Positions 13,701 through 29,475 of a DNA stretch of 64,000 nt are shown in pieces. The position numbers were made by a program, and so were the translations under genes. The DNA comes from Zonotrichia leucophrys gambelii (Eukaryota; Chordata; Aves; Passeriformes; Passerellidae), in NCBI RefSeq assembly GCF_028769735.1, contig NC_088193.1, positions 7,715,814-7,779,813 on the forward strand. Direction: 5' to 3'. The notes under the pieces were generated by a model that saw nothing but the letters and a program-made list of their open reading frames with translations, had not been told where the DNA came from and ran no database searches. Every line of letters begins with the position of its first letter. Within the stretch, counting starts at the first letter, position 1.

Positions 13701-15499
13701 CACTTCCACGGCATGCACCTGCCTGCAACCCAAGCTGCATCCATGGAGACTGCAGGTACTGTCTAACCAGACAGCATTCTGAGATGATTCCCAGAGAAGC
13801 AAACTCCTGTTTTCTTGGTCATTCCTACATTTGCGTATTGATGTGAAGAGATGTTCACATCAGGGTGAACACCAGGGTGCCATATCTGCCATATCTCCTG
13901 TGGATATGTTTAGGAGCTGCAGCTCTGTGTGAGATAAGCAGAGAGAAAATAGACATCAGGAGGTGGAAAATTAGAGATCAGCAGAACACAGAAGAGCTTT
14001 TTTGAGGCCTCAAAAATTCCTAAAAAAGGAATTCTGAAATTTTTTCAGGACTGATTTCATGGGAAAGCAAGATTCAGACAAGTTGCTGATCAGGACAGGT
14101 TTTTTAGGCTGGATGTGCTGTGCTGGCCAGAATGCCCACCTCCAGTGGCAGCCCAGTGCCTGTGGACAGAGAGCCTAAACTGGACATGTCTGAAGAATTT
14201 ACAGCCTTTACATGTGGTTTCAAGGCTGTCTAAGGAACTGTGAAAGTTTTAAGAGTGGCTGAGCTCTAGGAAGGAATGGATATAAGGTGGAGATGACATC
14301 AGGTTTTGGTGTGTCTTCTCAGGACACTTGGAAACGAGATGTTCTGCATAACCCCAGATCAGGGAGGGTCTTTTCTACAATAAATACTCCCAGAGAGGTT
14401 ATTTGTTTCCTTAGAGTAAGATCCACCCCCCTACACACCCATCATTTTGTTCTGCAAATATTTGAAGGTGCAAATTTCCTGGTAGCCAAGAAACACCAAC
14501 ATGACTCAGCAGAGCTTTGGGTGGGAACAGGCTCCCATTTCAGAATCACATTTAACTAAAAGTTTCATTTTTAGCTAAATTCAGTCTTATGTAACAGCTA
14601 CAGCAACTTCATAACTCATGACTAAGACTTCGCAGTGGCATTTTTTTGGGTTTCATTGGTATTTTTGGACATGTCTTCGGGTTTTTTCATGAACTTGTAG
14701 CAACTTGAACCACTTGTAGCAATAATTTTTCATTTTTCCCGGGCCCTCCATCTCAAGAGTTGTTTTCCTTCTCTTTATTCCTCAGTTTTGGAGGTAGTTT
14801 TCTGGGTAAATTTGGTAAATTTCTAGTAAATCCTTCTATGTGCCTGAGGCAGGGTGAGTGTAAACCCCTCAATTAATTCTGATTTATTCCAGAGTTTGTG
14901 GGACGCAAAATGTCATCAGGCTCCTGGGACATTTGTGAAACAATTTAATGAAGAGATAAAAAATACCTGCAGCTTGGCTTTTGTCTCTAAAAAATTTAAA
15001 TTCTCCCACCAGAAAAACAGAGAGGGTTTGGGTATCCAACCCCATCACTGATAAAGGAGAGGATGACTGTGGGATGCTTCCTCCCTTCCAGCAGCACTTA
15101 TCTCTCTGGGTGGTGAGAAAGATGGATTAATTGATAATTATTTATTATTTAAGAACTCATCTGTTTAAACAACACTGTGGAACAAGGAGAGGGAATAGAT
15201 TTTATGTCAATGAATCAAAATAGTAGTATAATAATAAAAGAAAAAGGGTTGGCAGACAGCTCTTCTAAACCTCAAGTCATTTATAAATCAGGGTGGATAT
15301 ATTAAAAACAATTAAAATCCAGCTTTCTTACTACAAATTCCCTGTGGCAGGTGTAGTTGCTCTCAATGCTGTAAGTAGCTGCACTGCTCCCTAAAAGTGA
15401 GTAAAACCCAGGGCTGGAGCACAGAAGGCCCTGTCAGAGCTTCCTTTACAAATAGCCATAATAACGCTTCTCTCCCTCCCAAGGGTGTCATGAGGGTTA
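10786..15499. other. Non-coding stretch, no gene recognised
   Basis: GC content falls off after about 11.5 kb. Open frames of up to 247 codons near 12.6-13.6 kb show no family motif, no repeated domain and no codon pattern like the neighbouring genes. Confidence 0.55.
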
Positions 15500-15565
15500 A
15501 TTACTTAACATTTGTAAAGCACTTGCAGGACTGGAGATGAAAGTGGAAAGTATTATTAAGGATAA
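15500..15565 (+). repeat. Possible ancient repeat or conserved non-coding fragment
   Basis: TTAATTACTTAACATTTGTA, AAGCACTT, GATGAAAGT and AAAGTATTATTA occur in the order seen in an old amniote repeat family, with about 30% divergence by eye. Identity was not tested. Confidence 0.33.
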
Positions 15566-15989
15566 ACTCAGCTTTATAGGAGGCTTGGTCAGAAAATTGC
15601 ATTTGGAGTTGAAATATGGGTTAGGAGTGGGTATCCTGGGAGAGGCATCCATCAAACCTGGGAAGCATGGAAAATGGAAAATAAAGTGCTTTGAAGGAGT
15701 TAATCCAGTTAATAATTAATGTAGTGTTTTAGGGATGAGGGGTGCAGGCACCTGGGAGTGGGGGTGGGGGGGTAATGCCCCACACAGCTCCCCTGTATCC
15801 CATCCTGCATGAGGGGGGAAATGGGGAACTCTGACTGAAGGAAATGTCATCATTATACAAAATCTGAGAAAATTAAGATCTGGAGAAGAAAGGCCTTGAG
15901 ACAGCCAGAATTCAGCAAATCATGGATTGCCTTTGTGGGAGAAAACTGCAAATTAAAGCACCTGGTGTGCCCAGGAGTGGGGTATTCCT

Positions 15990-16119
15990 GTGCCCAGGTC
16001 ACCTTTCCCTCCCAGCTGGGGTTTGGAGGCAGGGAGGAGGCAGGCGAGGCGGGTGCCACGGGCAGGGGAGGAGCACAGATCACCTGGGAGCAGGTGCAGC
16101 ACCAGGATCACCAGGACAG
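15990..16119 (+). other. Candidate untranslated first exon of TMEM45B
   Basis: A GC-richer stretch ends at a strong splice donor, GGACAG|gtaagg at 16120. TMEM45B needs an upstream non-coding exon because its start codon lies in an exon with an acceptor. This is the best-looking donor I noticed in the 6 kb before it. The 5' end and the pairing are guesses without RNA data. Confidence 0.28.
16079..16097. promoter_or_regulatory. Paired E-box motifs CACCTG and CAGGTG
   Basis: CACCTGGGAGCAGGTG is an inverted pair of E2-boxes with a four-base spacer, the kind of site bound by SNAI/ZEB-type factors. Further CACCTG copies lie near 15959. Binding is inferred from motif only. Confidence 0.3.
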
Positions 16120-16737
16120 GTAAGGCTCTGCTGCCAGGGGCTGCCAGGGGCAGGGGGGGGTCACTCCACACCGTGGGATGGGAAGGGATCCCCTGGATCC
16201 CCTGCCTGCCCTTCATGGACCGTTTAATGCCATGAGGAGGGAAGAGAGGGATCAGGGTGAGTGTACCACTGCTTCCCTTAGGAAAGCCAGTTTGGGAGGG
16301 ATTGAAGTGTTCTCAGCCCGCCGGGGGTTGCCCTGCCCTGAGGTCCCCGTGCAGGGGCTCACAGGGGACTGGCTGCTGTCCCTGCTGGGCTGGGAGCCGA
16401 TGGGACAGCCCAGCAAACCCGCAGCAACTTTTTCCAAGGAGGAAGTTGAAAAATAAACACGATACGTGGGGCCCCAAAGCAGGCAGAGGTGAGAGCAGGG
16501 CAGCCTGGGGCCAGCAGAGCCCCAAAACCCCCTTGCCACTCTGCAAGGAGCCCTTGCTGGCTCCCTGCTCCACTCCCAGCCAAATTAAATGCAAACCCTG
16601 TGCCTCACAGCCAAACTGAAATTGCTGCTGTGTGCACTGAACCAAAAACTCCCTCCCCACCAAAAACTCTTCTACCCACAGCAATGCCCAGAAAAGTCAC
16701 TTCCAGTGCCTAAAACCTCACAGTTTGGATTTGTAGA

Positions 16738-16825
16738 GGTCCAGAATGGTTTGGGTTGGAAGGGACCTTAAAGCTCATCGCATGCCATCTCCCTTGCTGT
16801 GGGCAGGGCCACCTGTGCTGCAGAG
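16738..16825 (-). mobile_element. CR1 LINE 3' fragment, short
   Basis: The plus strand reads CCAGAATGGTTTGGGTTGGA followed by AGGGACCTTAAAG and the TGTGGGCAGGGCCACC segment, the inverted end of CR1. Confidence 0.82.
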
Positions 16826-17076
16826 AAAGGTTTTTTCCTTCCTTTTTCCATTCTTCCTACCAGCTTATCATTAAAACATTACCAACCCTTCACCTTGGCA
16901 GGACTGGTTGTGACAGCCAAGGCTCGAGGTGCTTGTGGAGGGGGATTTTGGGGACCACAGCTCTGGGGTACCCACAGAAAAACTTAGCAGGCTTAGGGTT
17001 ATGTGTTTTATGGGTATTTTGGGTATATATTGCAATGGAAATGGTTTTTATCCTTTGTCTTGTATAGTTTTCCTTG

Positions 17077-17106
17077 GAGGTTGAAGACACACAGTGCTTA
17101 ACACAG
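17077..17106 (+). repeat. Short tandem duplication
   Basis: ACACAGTGCTTA occurs twice in succession. A similar 11-bp doubling (GAGCTTATTTT) lies at about 17412-17434. Confidence 0.85.
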
Positions 17107-17164
17107 TGCTTAAAAGTGTCACATTCTGGGGCAATTGGAACAATTTGAGGACAAGCATTCATCT

Positions 17165-17372
17165 CCTCTTTGGAAAATGCCCAGAGAAGTTGTGGAGTCC
17201 TGCAAAATTGTGGCTCTCCCAGCCCTGGAAGAGTTCAAGGCCAGGTTGGATGGAACTTGGAGCAACCTTGGCTAGTAGAAAGTGCCCCTGCCCATGGCAG
17301 GGGGTGGAACTGTATTATCTTGAAACTCCCCACAACCTAAACTGTTCTGTGATTCTAGGATTCTATAAATAC
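17165..17372 (+). mobile_element. CR1 LINE 3' fragment
   Basis: It carries GCCCAGAGAAGTTGTGGAGT, TTCAAGGCCAGGTTGGATGG, GGCTAGTAGAAAGTGCCCC and CTGTTCTGTGATTCTAGGAT, and ends in the short ATTCTRKRA-type repeat typical of CR1. Confidence 0.88.
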
Positions 17373-20300
17373 CGATTTTTGTTGCATTTTTGATGGTGAT
17401 AATGCTGGGTTTGAGCTTATTTTGAGCTTATTTTGTGTTGGTACCTGAGAGGGGTTATTGGAGTCAGGGCTGTCCCATCACACATCAAGGAGCAAGGGAG
17501 GCAGCTCAGGGCACAGATGGCATCCACTCCTTTAGAAAGCACTTTAATATCTTTACCATCACATAGAGGCAAAGAAAAATGGCTTTGGAGATGGTAAAGT
17601 GCATTCCTCCCAACAGGTAATTTTTAAAGTCAGACCTCACTGTCTTAAAATCACAAATAAAGAAATGCAGGTCACAAAGGAATGACAGTGCCTGTTCTGA
17701 GCCTCTGTAATTAGGCCTTGACTAATTTATTTTATTTCTCAGCTTTCTTTGCTGGGATGTAGCTTCTTGCTGCTTCCCTGATGACAGGGCTTAGAGCAAG
17801 AATAGGGGTGGAGAATCCAAACCAGGGGCTTATAAAACAGGAGACAAATGGAGACAGCATAAGGAAGGGGAAGCAGAGAGCTGTATAACCTCTCCATCAT
17901 CAATTTTTCTATCTCCCTCCCTCAGTGTCTCTTTCCAGATGGATCCATTGTGTCTATTAAATAGAACCTCTAGTCCAGCATCCTGAATGTAAAGCTTTCA
18001 TCTCTGTTTGAACTTTCATGTTGAACTTTCTCATTTCAGGAGGTTGGATTATCTCAGTTTGTGTTCTCTGTCTGCAGCCACTGCATCAGCCGCTGCAGTA
18101 CCTGATGGTCCTTCAGACACTTCCTGGCAATTGAGCCTCATAGTGTCCAATGATGATGATTTTTTAACCTAAGTCCAAACGCCTTAAGGATCCTTTAGAG
18201 GCAGAAATGTTGCTTTCCTGCTTTTCCAGCAGCAGCTGAGCTCACCACTATGAGGAAGATGATTGTTCAGTGTCACTGTAACACTCCCTGGTGCGGACAG
18301 ACACAGAGGGAAAAGAGAGCCCGACAATAATGAGATGAAATGGTTCAGAGTGGGGTTTTAGCCTGACATTAATGCATTAGAGATTCAGCTCCTGTGGGAG
18401 CTAATGGAAGTGCTGCTATGATTGTAAGTGCCTGTGCAGACAAATAAGACAGTGCTGGTAATGAGTGAGGCAGCACAGGGTACAGGAGAGCTTATCACAC
18501 TCAGTGATGCCTGTCCTGATACCTTTTGGGTGTGTCCTGCCATCTCTCTGTCCTCAGAGGCAGAGATGGCTCACTCCTTGTCAGAGATAGCTCACTCACT
18601 GCCATCCCCATTAGGTTTGGGCAGTGGGTTATGTATTCAGGGAGACACACAGAGGACATGCAGGACAGGGAAGGGGCTGACTGAGGATGGTTTTTTGAGC
18701 ACAGTACCTCAGCTGCTGTCAGTCTGTAGGTCTGGATTTGATGCACTCCTGCAGCTGCAGATTTAACACAAGAGCCCCTCCGGAAGGCTAGCTTTATTAT
18801 TTCCAGATACACATCTCAGTGGCATTCCTCACCTCAACCTGAGCTCAGCTTGGGTGGTTTCACCACAAGTCAAGACATTTGGCCTCTTCCCTGAGTCAGC
18901 CTTTCCCTGGGGACCGTCCCTGTCACCCACATATGCTCTGAGAGCCAAGGACAGGTACAGTGAGCAAACCATCTCTGGTGTGTCTGAACTGCCTGATTCA
19001 CACAGGTTGAAGGGCAAAGTTAATTGTAGGGGTGATGGCTGTCAGCTCTGCCCACTGGTGAACTTTAGACTGTGATTTCCTAGCTGGGGAAAATGGAAAT
19101 GATGCCTTGACTGATACACTATCAATGGACAAAAAAAAAAAAAAAAAAACAACCAAAAAACCAAACCAAACCAAAGCAAAAAAAAAATCCCTCAGGAAAC
19201 CGAATATTTGGAATAGTAAAGTGGCCCAGGCTGTGGCTAAAAAGAGAGAGCTTGTGGCTACCAGAGTAGTGTGAGAAGAAGGAGGTGAAAGCCTAATCGG
19301 GCTCTCAGACTCCTTACCATCCTCCAGATGCCTCTCCTGGTGGTTGGGTGCATTAGCTATAAACCAAGGAAAACCAGGTCCTCTGGGAAGTGATAAGAGC
19401 AGATGAAACAGTAAATCATTAAGCAGACACGGTGTAGGGCACCATGATAAACACAACAGGGGGCAAAGAGCATGAATGACAAGCCAGCAAGGACACGGGG
19501 GTGTTGCCAAACATTTCTGGGTGATGAGGGAAGGGACAAAGTCACATTCAGCAGGGATGCCCTGGTACGGTGGCTCCACCCTGTTGGAGTGGACCAGCAC
19601 CCACTGGACCTTCAGCTTGTTCTTTTCCCTGCTGATTGTAAGCATGTCTCACTTCCTTTGGAGATACAGGGATAAACAAGAGCTGTTTGCCTCAGGGCAC
19701 AACATAACTGTGGTTGGTTTTTCCCCTGTGCTTACCCATTGCATGTTTTTCAGAGGAGGAAGAGAAGCAGGCGAAATAGTTTTGTGGGTCACGTGTCCCA
19801 GCTAAGCCATGTGCTCCCTGCTATAAGGCAGGAATGGAGACCACCAACCACAAAAGAGTCCCCATGACCCCCTGAGCTCAGCCCAGATCACATAAGCACT
19901 GTAAGGTGGCTGTGCATACCCCCCTTAGCTGATCTTTTAATTGTGATTGATCGGTGTATCCTTCAGGTGATCTCAGTTTGACTGCATTGATCTCATCTGG
20001 AAAACCATCAGGCCCCACATTATATGAGCCTTTAATATGTAACTGCAAGAGCTACATCAGTTAAATATTTGAGTATATATTGCTATGGTCGTGTTATAAT
20101 TGTAGCATTAATACAACAGGGTATGGTAGCAATCCTTCTTGTTGTGGTATTCTGGGATGGGTTTGGTTCTGCTTCCAGTTATTATCCTGATATTTCACCA
20201 TCCCTCCTTGTTACTGATCTAAATTTCCCCTCTTTCATTTTTAAGCAATTACCCCCATTTCATGTATATGATGAGATTCTCTACTTACCCAGAAAATACA

Positions 20301-22281
20301 GATTTTTTCAGCCTCTCCATGACTTGGGAATGCTGCTCCCTTAATCACAAGGAAACAGTTGGATGCTCCCATTTCCCAGTCTCCCCTTTCAAAGGACTGC
20401 AGAAATGATTGTATTAACCCACTGGACTGTGCTAGCCCTGCTGGTAAACAGCATCTTGGTTTGATTTTCTGTTTAATTACCCAATGCACCCTTTGTCAAT
20501 AAATCTTTCCTTTTAAGTCATGAAATAAGGCAGAACCCTGCACTGCTAATAGTGACCTGCAAAGCTGCCAGCTCATACTATGCCCTTTCCATGCACAGCT
20601 TTTCCATTCTTGGATTAAATGCCCCCTAAATTCATCTTCATGAACCCACTGGGATAGCTCAGAGGTGCTTGGTGAGGACAGGATGGAAACCAGCCTGGTG
20701 GCACTGCAGGAACATCAGCCCCCTGTGCTGCCCTGTGTGGCTGCATCTACCAGGGTGATGTGTGCACATGGAGCCAATGTTTGCTTTGCTCGACCTGTTG
20801 GATTAGCTGTTTGGTTAAACCAGCTTGGATCAAGCAGATTGGTTGCAGGGATTTAGGAGATCAGTTTTAACCCTGTGGATTTTCCTGCATGGGGACAGAG
20901 TCCTCTGGGAGATGGTATCTGCACCAGGCATGAACTTCCAGAGATGAAACAAGGTGTCCCTGGGAGAAACCAACCTGAAATTAGATAGTAATGAAGCCAA
21001 AGAAACAACTCCCTTTCTCCAAGGCTGACAGCAACAACTCATGTTTCACCCCACACACAAATTATCCCTTGTGCAACAGCAGAATAAGAATATTTTTGGT
21101 TTATATTTTCAGCAAGTGGGGACTGAAGCCCAAAATGCTGCTGGGGAAGGCAGTTTCAGGATAACCAGGATGTCTGGGATGGGGAGGTCAGATCCAGCAC
21201 CAAACCATGCAACATTTGCTATGTGGAGGGAGAGCATTCATTCCACAAGGGAGACAGTTTCTGCCCACGGTTAAGTGTGGATTGTTACAGAGAAGCTACT
21301 AAACAGAGAAGGAAGTCCTGGGCACCAGCAGCACAGCCTTGTTATCAATTAAAACATTCCTAATTGCCCAGTCTGACACTACCTCACACCAAGGCAGCCC
21401 TCAAACATGTGGTTGAGCCCACATGAAAGAGCTGATCATTTCTCAACCTAATTGAGCAAAGGGCAAACAGGAGCTGGCTGGGTTTAATTGCTGTAATTCT
21501 CCCAGGAAATGGGTCCCCCAGCATCCTGCAAACCAGAGTGCACAAACCATGTGTGTGTGCACTCTGGCACAGAGGCTCCAGCAGCTTGGTGCAAGTCCTG
21601 GTTTAGGGATGCTCAGGAGAGGGAAGAAGGAGTGTCAGCAGGTCAGGATGCAGGGAGCGACTTGATTGGTTTGCCCAAACCCACAGTGTTTTGTTTCCAG
21701 CAGCTTTTGGGGTATTTCTGAAGGTATATTTTTAACAAAGTGCTTGGGTTTGTGGAATACATGCAGGATTTTTTCACCTCTTCCATGGCCTGAAATAATT
21801 CCAGAGATTTAAAACATTTTGGACTTAGCACACCACTTCTGTGGCTGTTCATGAAGCTAAAGAAACACTCTGCTGTTTACTCCTAGACATTCCTGTTTTC
21901 CCTCTGTATTATCTCTCCTACCTGGTCCTGAAAAGCCCTGGTCAGCAGCAGATCCTTATGCTAATACTTTCAGAAGAGCAAGAAAAGCAGGACTTACTGC
22001 TGAAAGAGATCCTTGGCATCAAAGGTTCAGGCTGGGATGTGTCAGATACTGCAGAACATTTGGGGCTTTTTTGAAACAACTGTGGCTTTTTTTGACATTT
22101 CCTAATCTTGGGGCAAGGACCTCACAGAGGTCCCAGGGGTTCCCTGTGCTCCTTCCTATTCCCATGTGCTTGGTCAAGCCCACTCCAGTCCTCCTCGAAA
22201 GGGAAAGCCTATTTTTTCCCAGTGTTATGCCAAAAAACTTATGTAAATTGAATAATTACATTGTTTTTCTTTGCCTTGTAG
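17373..22281. other. Upstream flank or first intron of TMEM45B
   Basis: No coding exon found. A TATA-like CTTATAAAAC at about 17828 and an A-rich tract at 19131-19188 are the only marks. It would be the TMEM45B first intron if the exon ending at 16119 is real. Confidence 0.5.
19131..19188 (+). repeat. A-rich low-complexity tract
   Basis: Twenty or so A residues followed by CCAAA-type repeats and another A run. Confidence 0.95.
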
Positions 22282-22299
22282 TCAGAAGAGGTTGACAGG

Positions 22300-26354
<4,055 letters not shown>

Positions 26355-26945
26355 AGAGGGTGCAAAACTCCTGCTCCAAACACATGAACAGTCCCTTTCT
26401 CAGAAGAAACAAATCAAATTGAATATTTTCATTTTGGACAAGAGGTGCCCCATGGTGCTGCTGGGAGGAAAGCTGAGCACACAGGGGTGGCTGTCCTCCA
26501 TCCATACCCAAATATCTCTGGCTCAGACATGGGCACAACTTGAAGTGATTTTTAGCAGCAAAACAAACCACAGAAATTCAACATAACAAGATTACTTCAT
26601 CCTGTGGGCTCCCCTGTATGCTCCCATAGGGATGGAGGGCATCTTTTGGCCAGCTGACTTTTCCAAGAGCCTGAAGGCTTTGACCTGCTGTGATTGAAGT
26701 CAGGGAAATCTCCAGGCTGAGGTCATGCACCTCTGGAGCAAGGCATCACCCCAAGGAGGACGAGTAAGAGAGTGCTAAATGTGAGATTATGGCAATTTTT
26801 GCAACACCAGGGCTTGATTGCACACAATACAAATGTCATTTCTGAAGCTTTGAACTAAAGAGGGGTTTTGTTAATAATTTTCATGTTCACTTAAAGGCTA
26901 AGAGAGTAAATAAATGTGAAATAAAAATCCTCACTGAGCTGATAT
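26355..26945 (+). other. TMEM45B: Probable TMEM45B 3' UTR
   Basis: Non-coding sequence after the TGA up to just past two overlapping-range AATAAA hexamers at 26909-26914 and 26920-26925. The end is inferred from those signals; no transcript evidence is available. Confidence 0.5.
26909..26925 (+). terminator. TMEM45B: Candidate TMEM45B polyadenylation signals
   Basis: Two AATAAA hexamers lie within 17 nt (26909-26914 and 26920-26925), about 555 nt after the stop codon. They are the first close pair downstream of the gene. Confidence 0.5.
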
Positions 26946-29305
26946 CCTTAAATTTAAGACTGATAAATTATAGAGTGTGTAATAATAGCTTAGAAAAATC
27001 CATGTCTCAGACCTGCAAAGCCTAAAGGACTGTAAGATACATGGCCATGCAGCAGGCATTCATGAAATGTCCCAGTTTTCCATTGAAAATAAATCCCCTC
27101 AGCTTGGAAAGCAAGATGAAACAAGCACATGGTTCATTTTAGGCTGCCTTAACTAGCTAATTTCTTGCAAAAAGTGACTGGAAATGTCATCTCCTAGACA
27201 GGAGGAAAATATGCTAGTACAGGGATTTTAAAAAATTGTATATATACATTTATATATATAAATAAATAAAATAACCACCAGCACAAGGTAAATTACCATT
27301 CTTTATGTCTCAAACCCCATGGCTGGAAGGATGCTCTGCACTGAGATCTTCTCCCTTCTGTGTGGTGGGGGTTTTGCAAGAGATTTTTGTGCTCATGTTC
27401 ATGACTACACAGGTCCAAGGGAAGGCAAAGTTTGTCCTTTAACCCTTTTCCCCTTGTGCAAAGAGGCTGTCGCAGACCATAGAGACTGCAGCCTGGATTT
27501 TATTGCTTATTAACTATGCCAAAAAGAGTAGCTTTCCTTGTATGCTAGCGTTCCTGTATATCCACTTCCAAGCTGGTTTGTTTTGCAGGCCTGGACACTG
27601 GGAGGTGCAAACAGACTGAGCACGATGAGAATGAAGCAGCAGAGCTACATCTTCATAAATACATCTCATAAACTCATGACTGGGTCTCATGAGTTGTAAC
27701 CACTGAACATGAGGAGCATTTTGTAGATATCTTTTTTTCTGCCAAGGCAGAATATTTTTTCCAAACATCACAAATTCCTCTGGCTGCTATGAGGAGATGC
27801 AAACTATTCTGCAGTTGCCCCCTGCTAATGGCATAGACCCCCTCGCCCCCATGAGGAAGGGGACAAACCAAGTTAATGGGAGTGCTGCAGGACAGGCACG
27901 GGTTCATTGAAGAGCAAAAAGGCCTTCTGTGATGCTCTGAATTATTTCTGGTCTTTTGTGAATAATTGTCTTTCAGGAAACAGCCCAAGCATTGCTATTC
28001 CCATTAAACAGCCAGGGGAGGGCAGCAGCTGCTGTTGGACTGGGAATGGATCCAAGCTGGATGCAGTCATGTTCCTCCTACCCACCCTCGAAAGCCAGAG
28101 GTTTTTTCCATTCCAGAGCACAATGAAAGCACAGGGCACAAATGAAGGCTGACTTTGGTTTTAAAAGCACTCTTTGCTTTTGGAATTGGGATAGGGTTTA
28201 TTTAATTCTTCACAGCTCTTAATCATGTTGTGGTCTCCTTTCCCTCCTCCTTTCTTTGGTCCCTGCCACTGTATGGCAACAAAACACCTTTTTCCTCCAC
28301 AGCCCCGGTGTCTGGAATAGTTTCTGTTTGCCTCATTAACTCCCTGCTCCCACAAACATCCCAGGACTGTCAGCAAAGCGCTCACTAATTTGTTTTCCAG
28401 CTCTGGAGCACATTCTTTTCCAAAGTATGAAGGTCAGGAAAGGAGAGATCCAGCCTATGATTAAGGAAGGAAATACAGTTTGAGTTCATTTCTGCATGAG
28501 AATTAATGATTTTAATTTCAACTAAAACCAGTTTGTAAATAGTTAAGGTAACCAAACAAAGTGTGAAGGTATCTGGATCAGAGGTACAGAGATGATTTCT
28601 TATATAGAAGTGCAACCTTAAGCCGTCCTCACAATTATTTCATGAGTGATGGATATTTTAGAACAGTCCCAGATGGGGACTTGCTTTTAACATAACATTA
28701 ATATCAATCAATTGTTTTGGGTCATGTTTTTCAGCATATAATATTTTGACTTGATGATCTTGGAGGTTTTCTCCACCTAAGCCATTCTTTGAGTCTATAA
28801 ATTGAGTTAAAGTGTCTCTGTACTGGACCCATTGGCCACACAGCTGGTGTGGGCTGGGAGTGTGCTTGGATCCATATCCACACTGATTCAAAAAAGAGTG
28901 GGATCCCGAGGTGGTGTCTCAGGATGTTTTTTTCTTACAATGTAACTGTAAGATTACAGTCTGATGTTTGATTTTGTCACTCAGGTGTCCTGCTCATCCA
29001 CGGCCGGAAGAAGGTGCTGATCCTGCCCTTCTCTTACAAAGGAGCCCAGACAACACCCCAAAGCAGCCAAAGGTCCTGGCAGCTGCTCTTCCTACAGCTG
29101 GAGAGGCAAACCCTTCATCAGGAGCCAGCACAGCCCATCCACGAGCCACTCATTCCTGGGCAGAGATAGGATCTCCTGCTGCCACCCGCACAGCCACTTT
29201 TATGTGAGGCTGAAATGAAGGCGTAGCAGCAGAACAAGCCCTGCCTCTGCTTTTACCACCTGCTTTACCTCCTGTTGCCTGTTTATGAAAGCTGGTGTTA
29301 GCATT

Positions 29306-29475
29306 CGTCATAATAATAATAATAATAATAATTATAATACCTTGCACTTCCCAAACAACCATCCATCTGCAGCACTCGAGCTGCTGGCAAACCTTTAATT
29401 AGATTGTGCCTCCCACCACCCCCAGGAAGGAGACAAACATTATCACATTTTTTCATTAGCACTGAGGCTGATGAT
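29306..29475 (+). repeat. Possible ancient interspersed repeat after the ATA microsatellite
   Basis: After the microsatellite come ATAATACCTTGCACTTCCCA, TGGCAAACCTTTAATTAGAT, a CACCACCCCCAGGAAGGAGA segment and CACTGAGGCT. This order resembles a diverged old amniote repeat that I recall but cannot name. Confidence 0.35.
29310..29339 (+). repeat. (ATA)n microsatellite
   Basis: Eight or so TAA units with one interruption near the end. Confidence 0.95.

Noticed and set aside
18998..19645. 215-codon open frame on the minus strand
   Set aside because: It runs through the poly-A/T tract at 19131-19188, giving Phe and Lys runs typical of chance translation.
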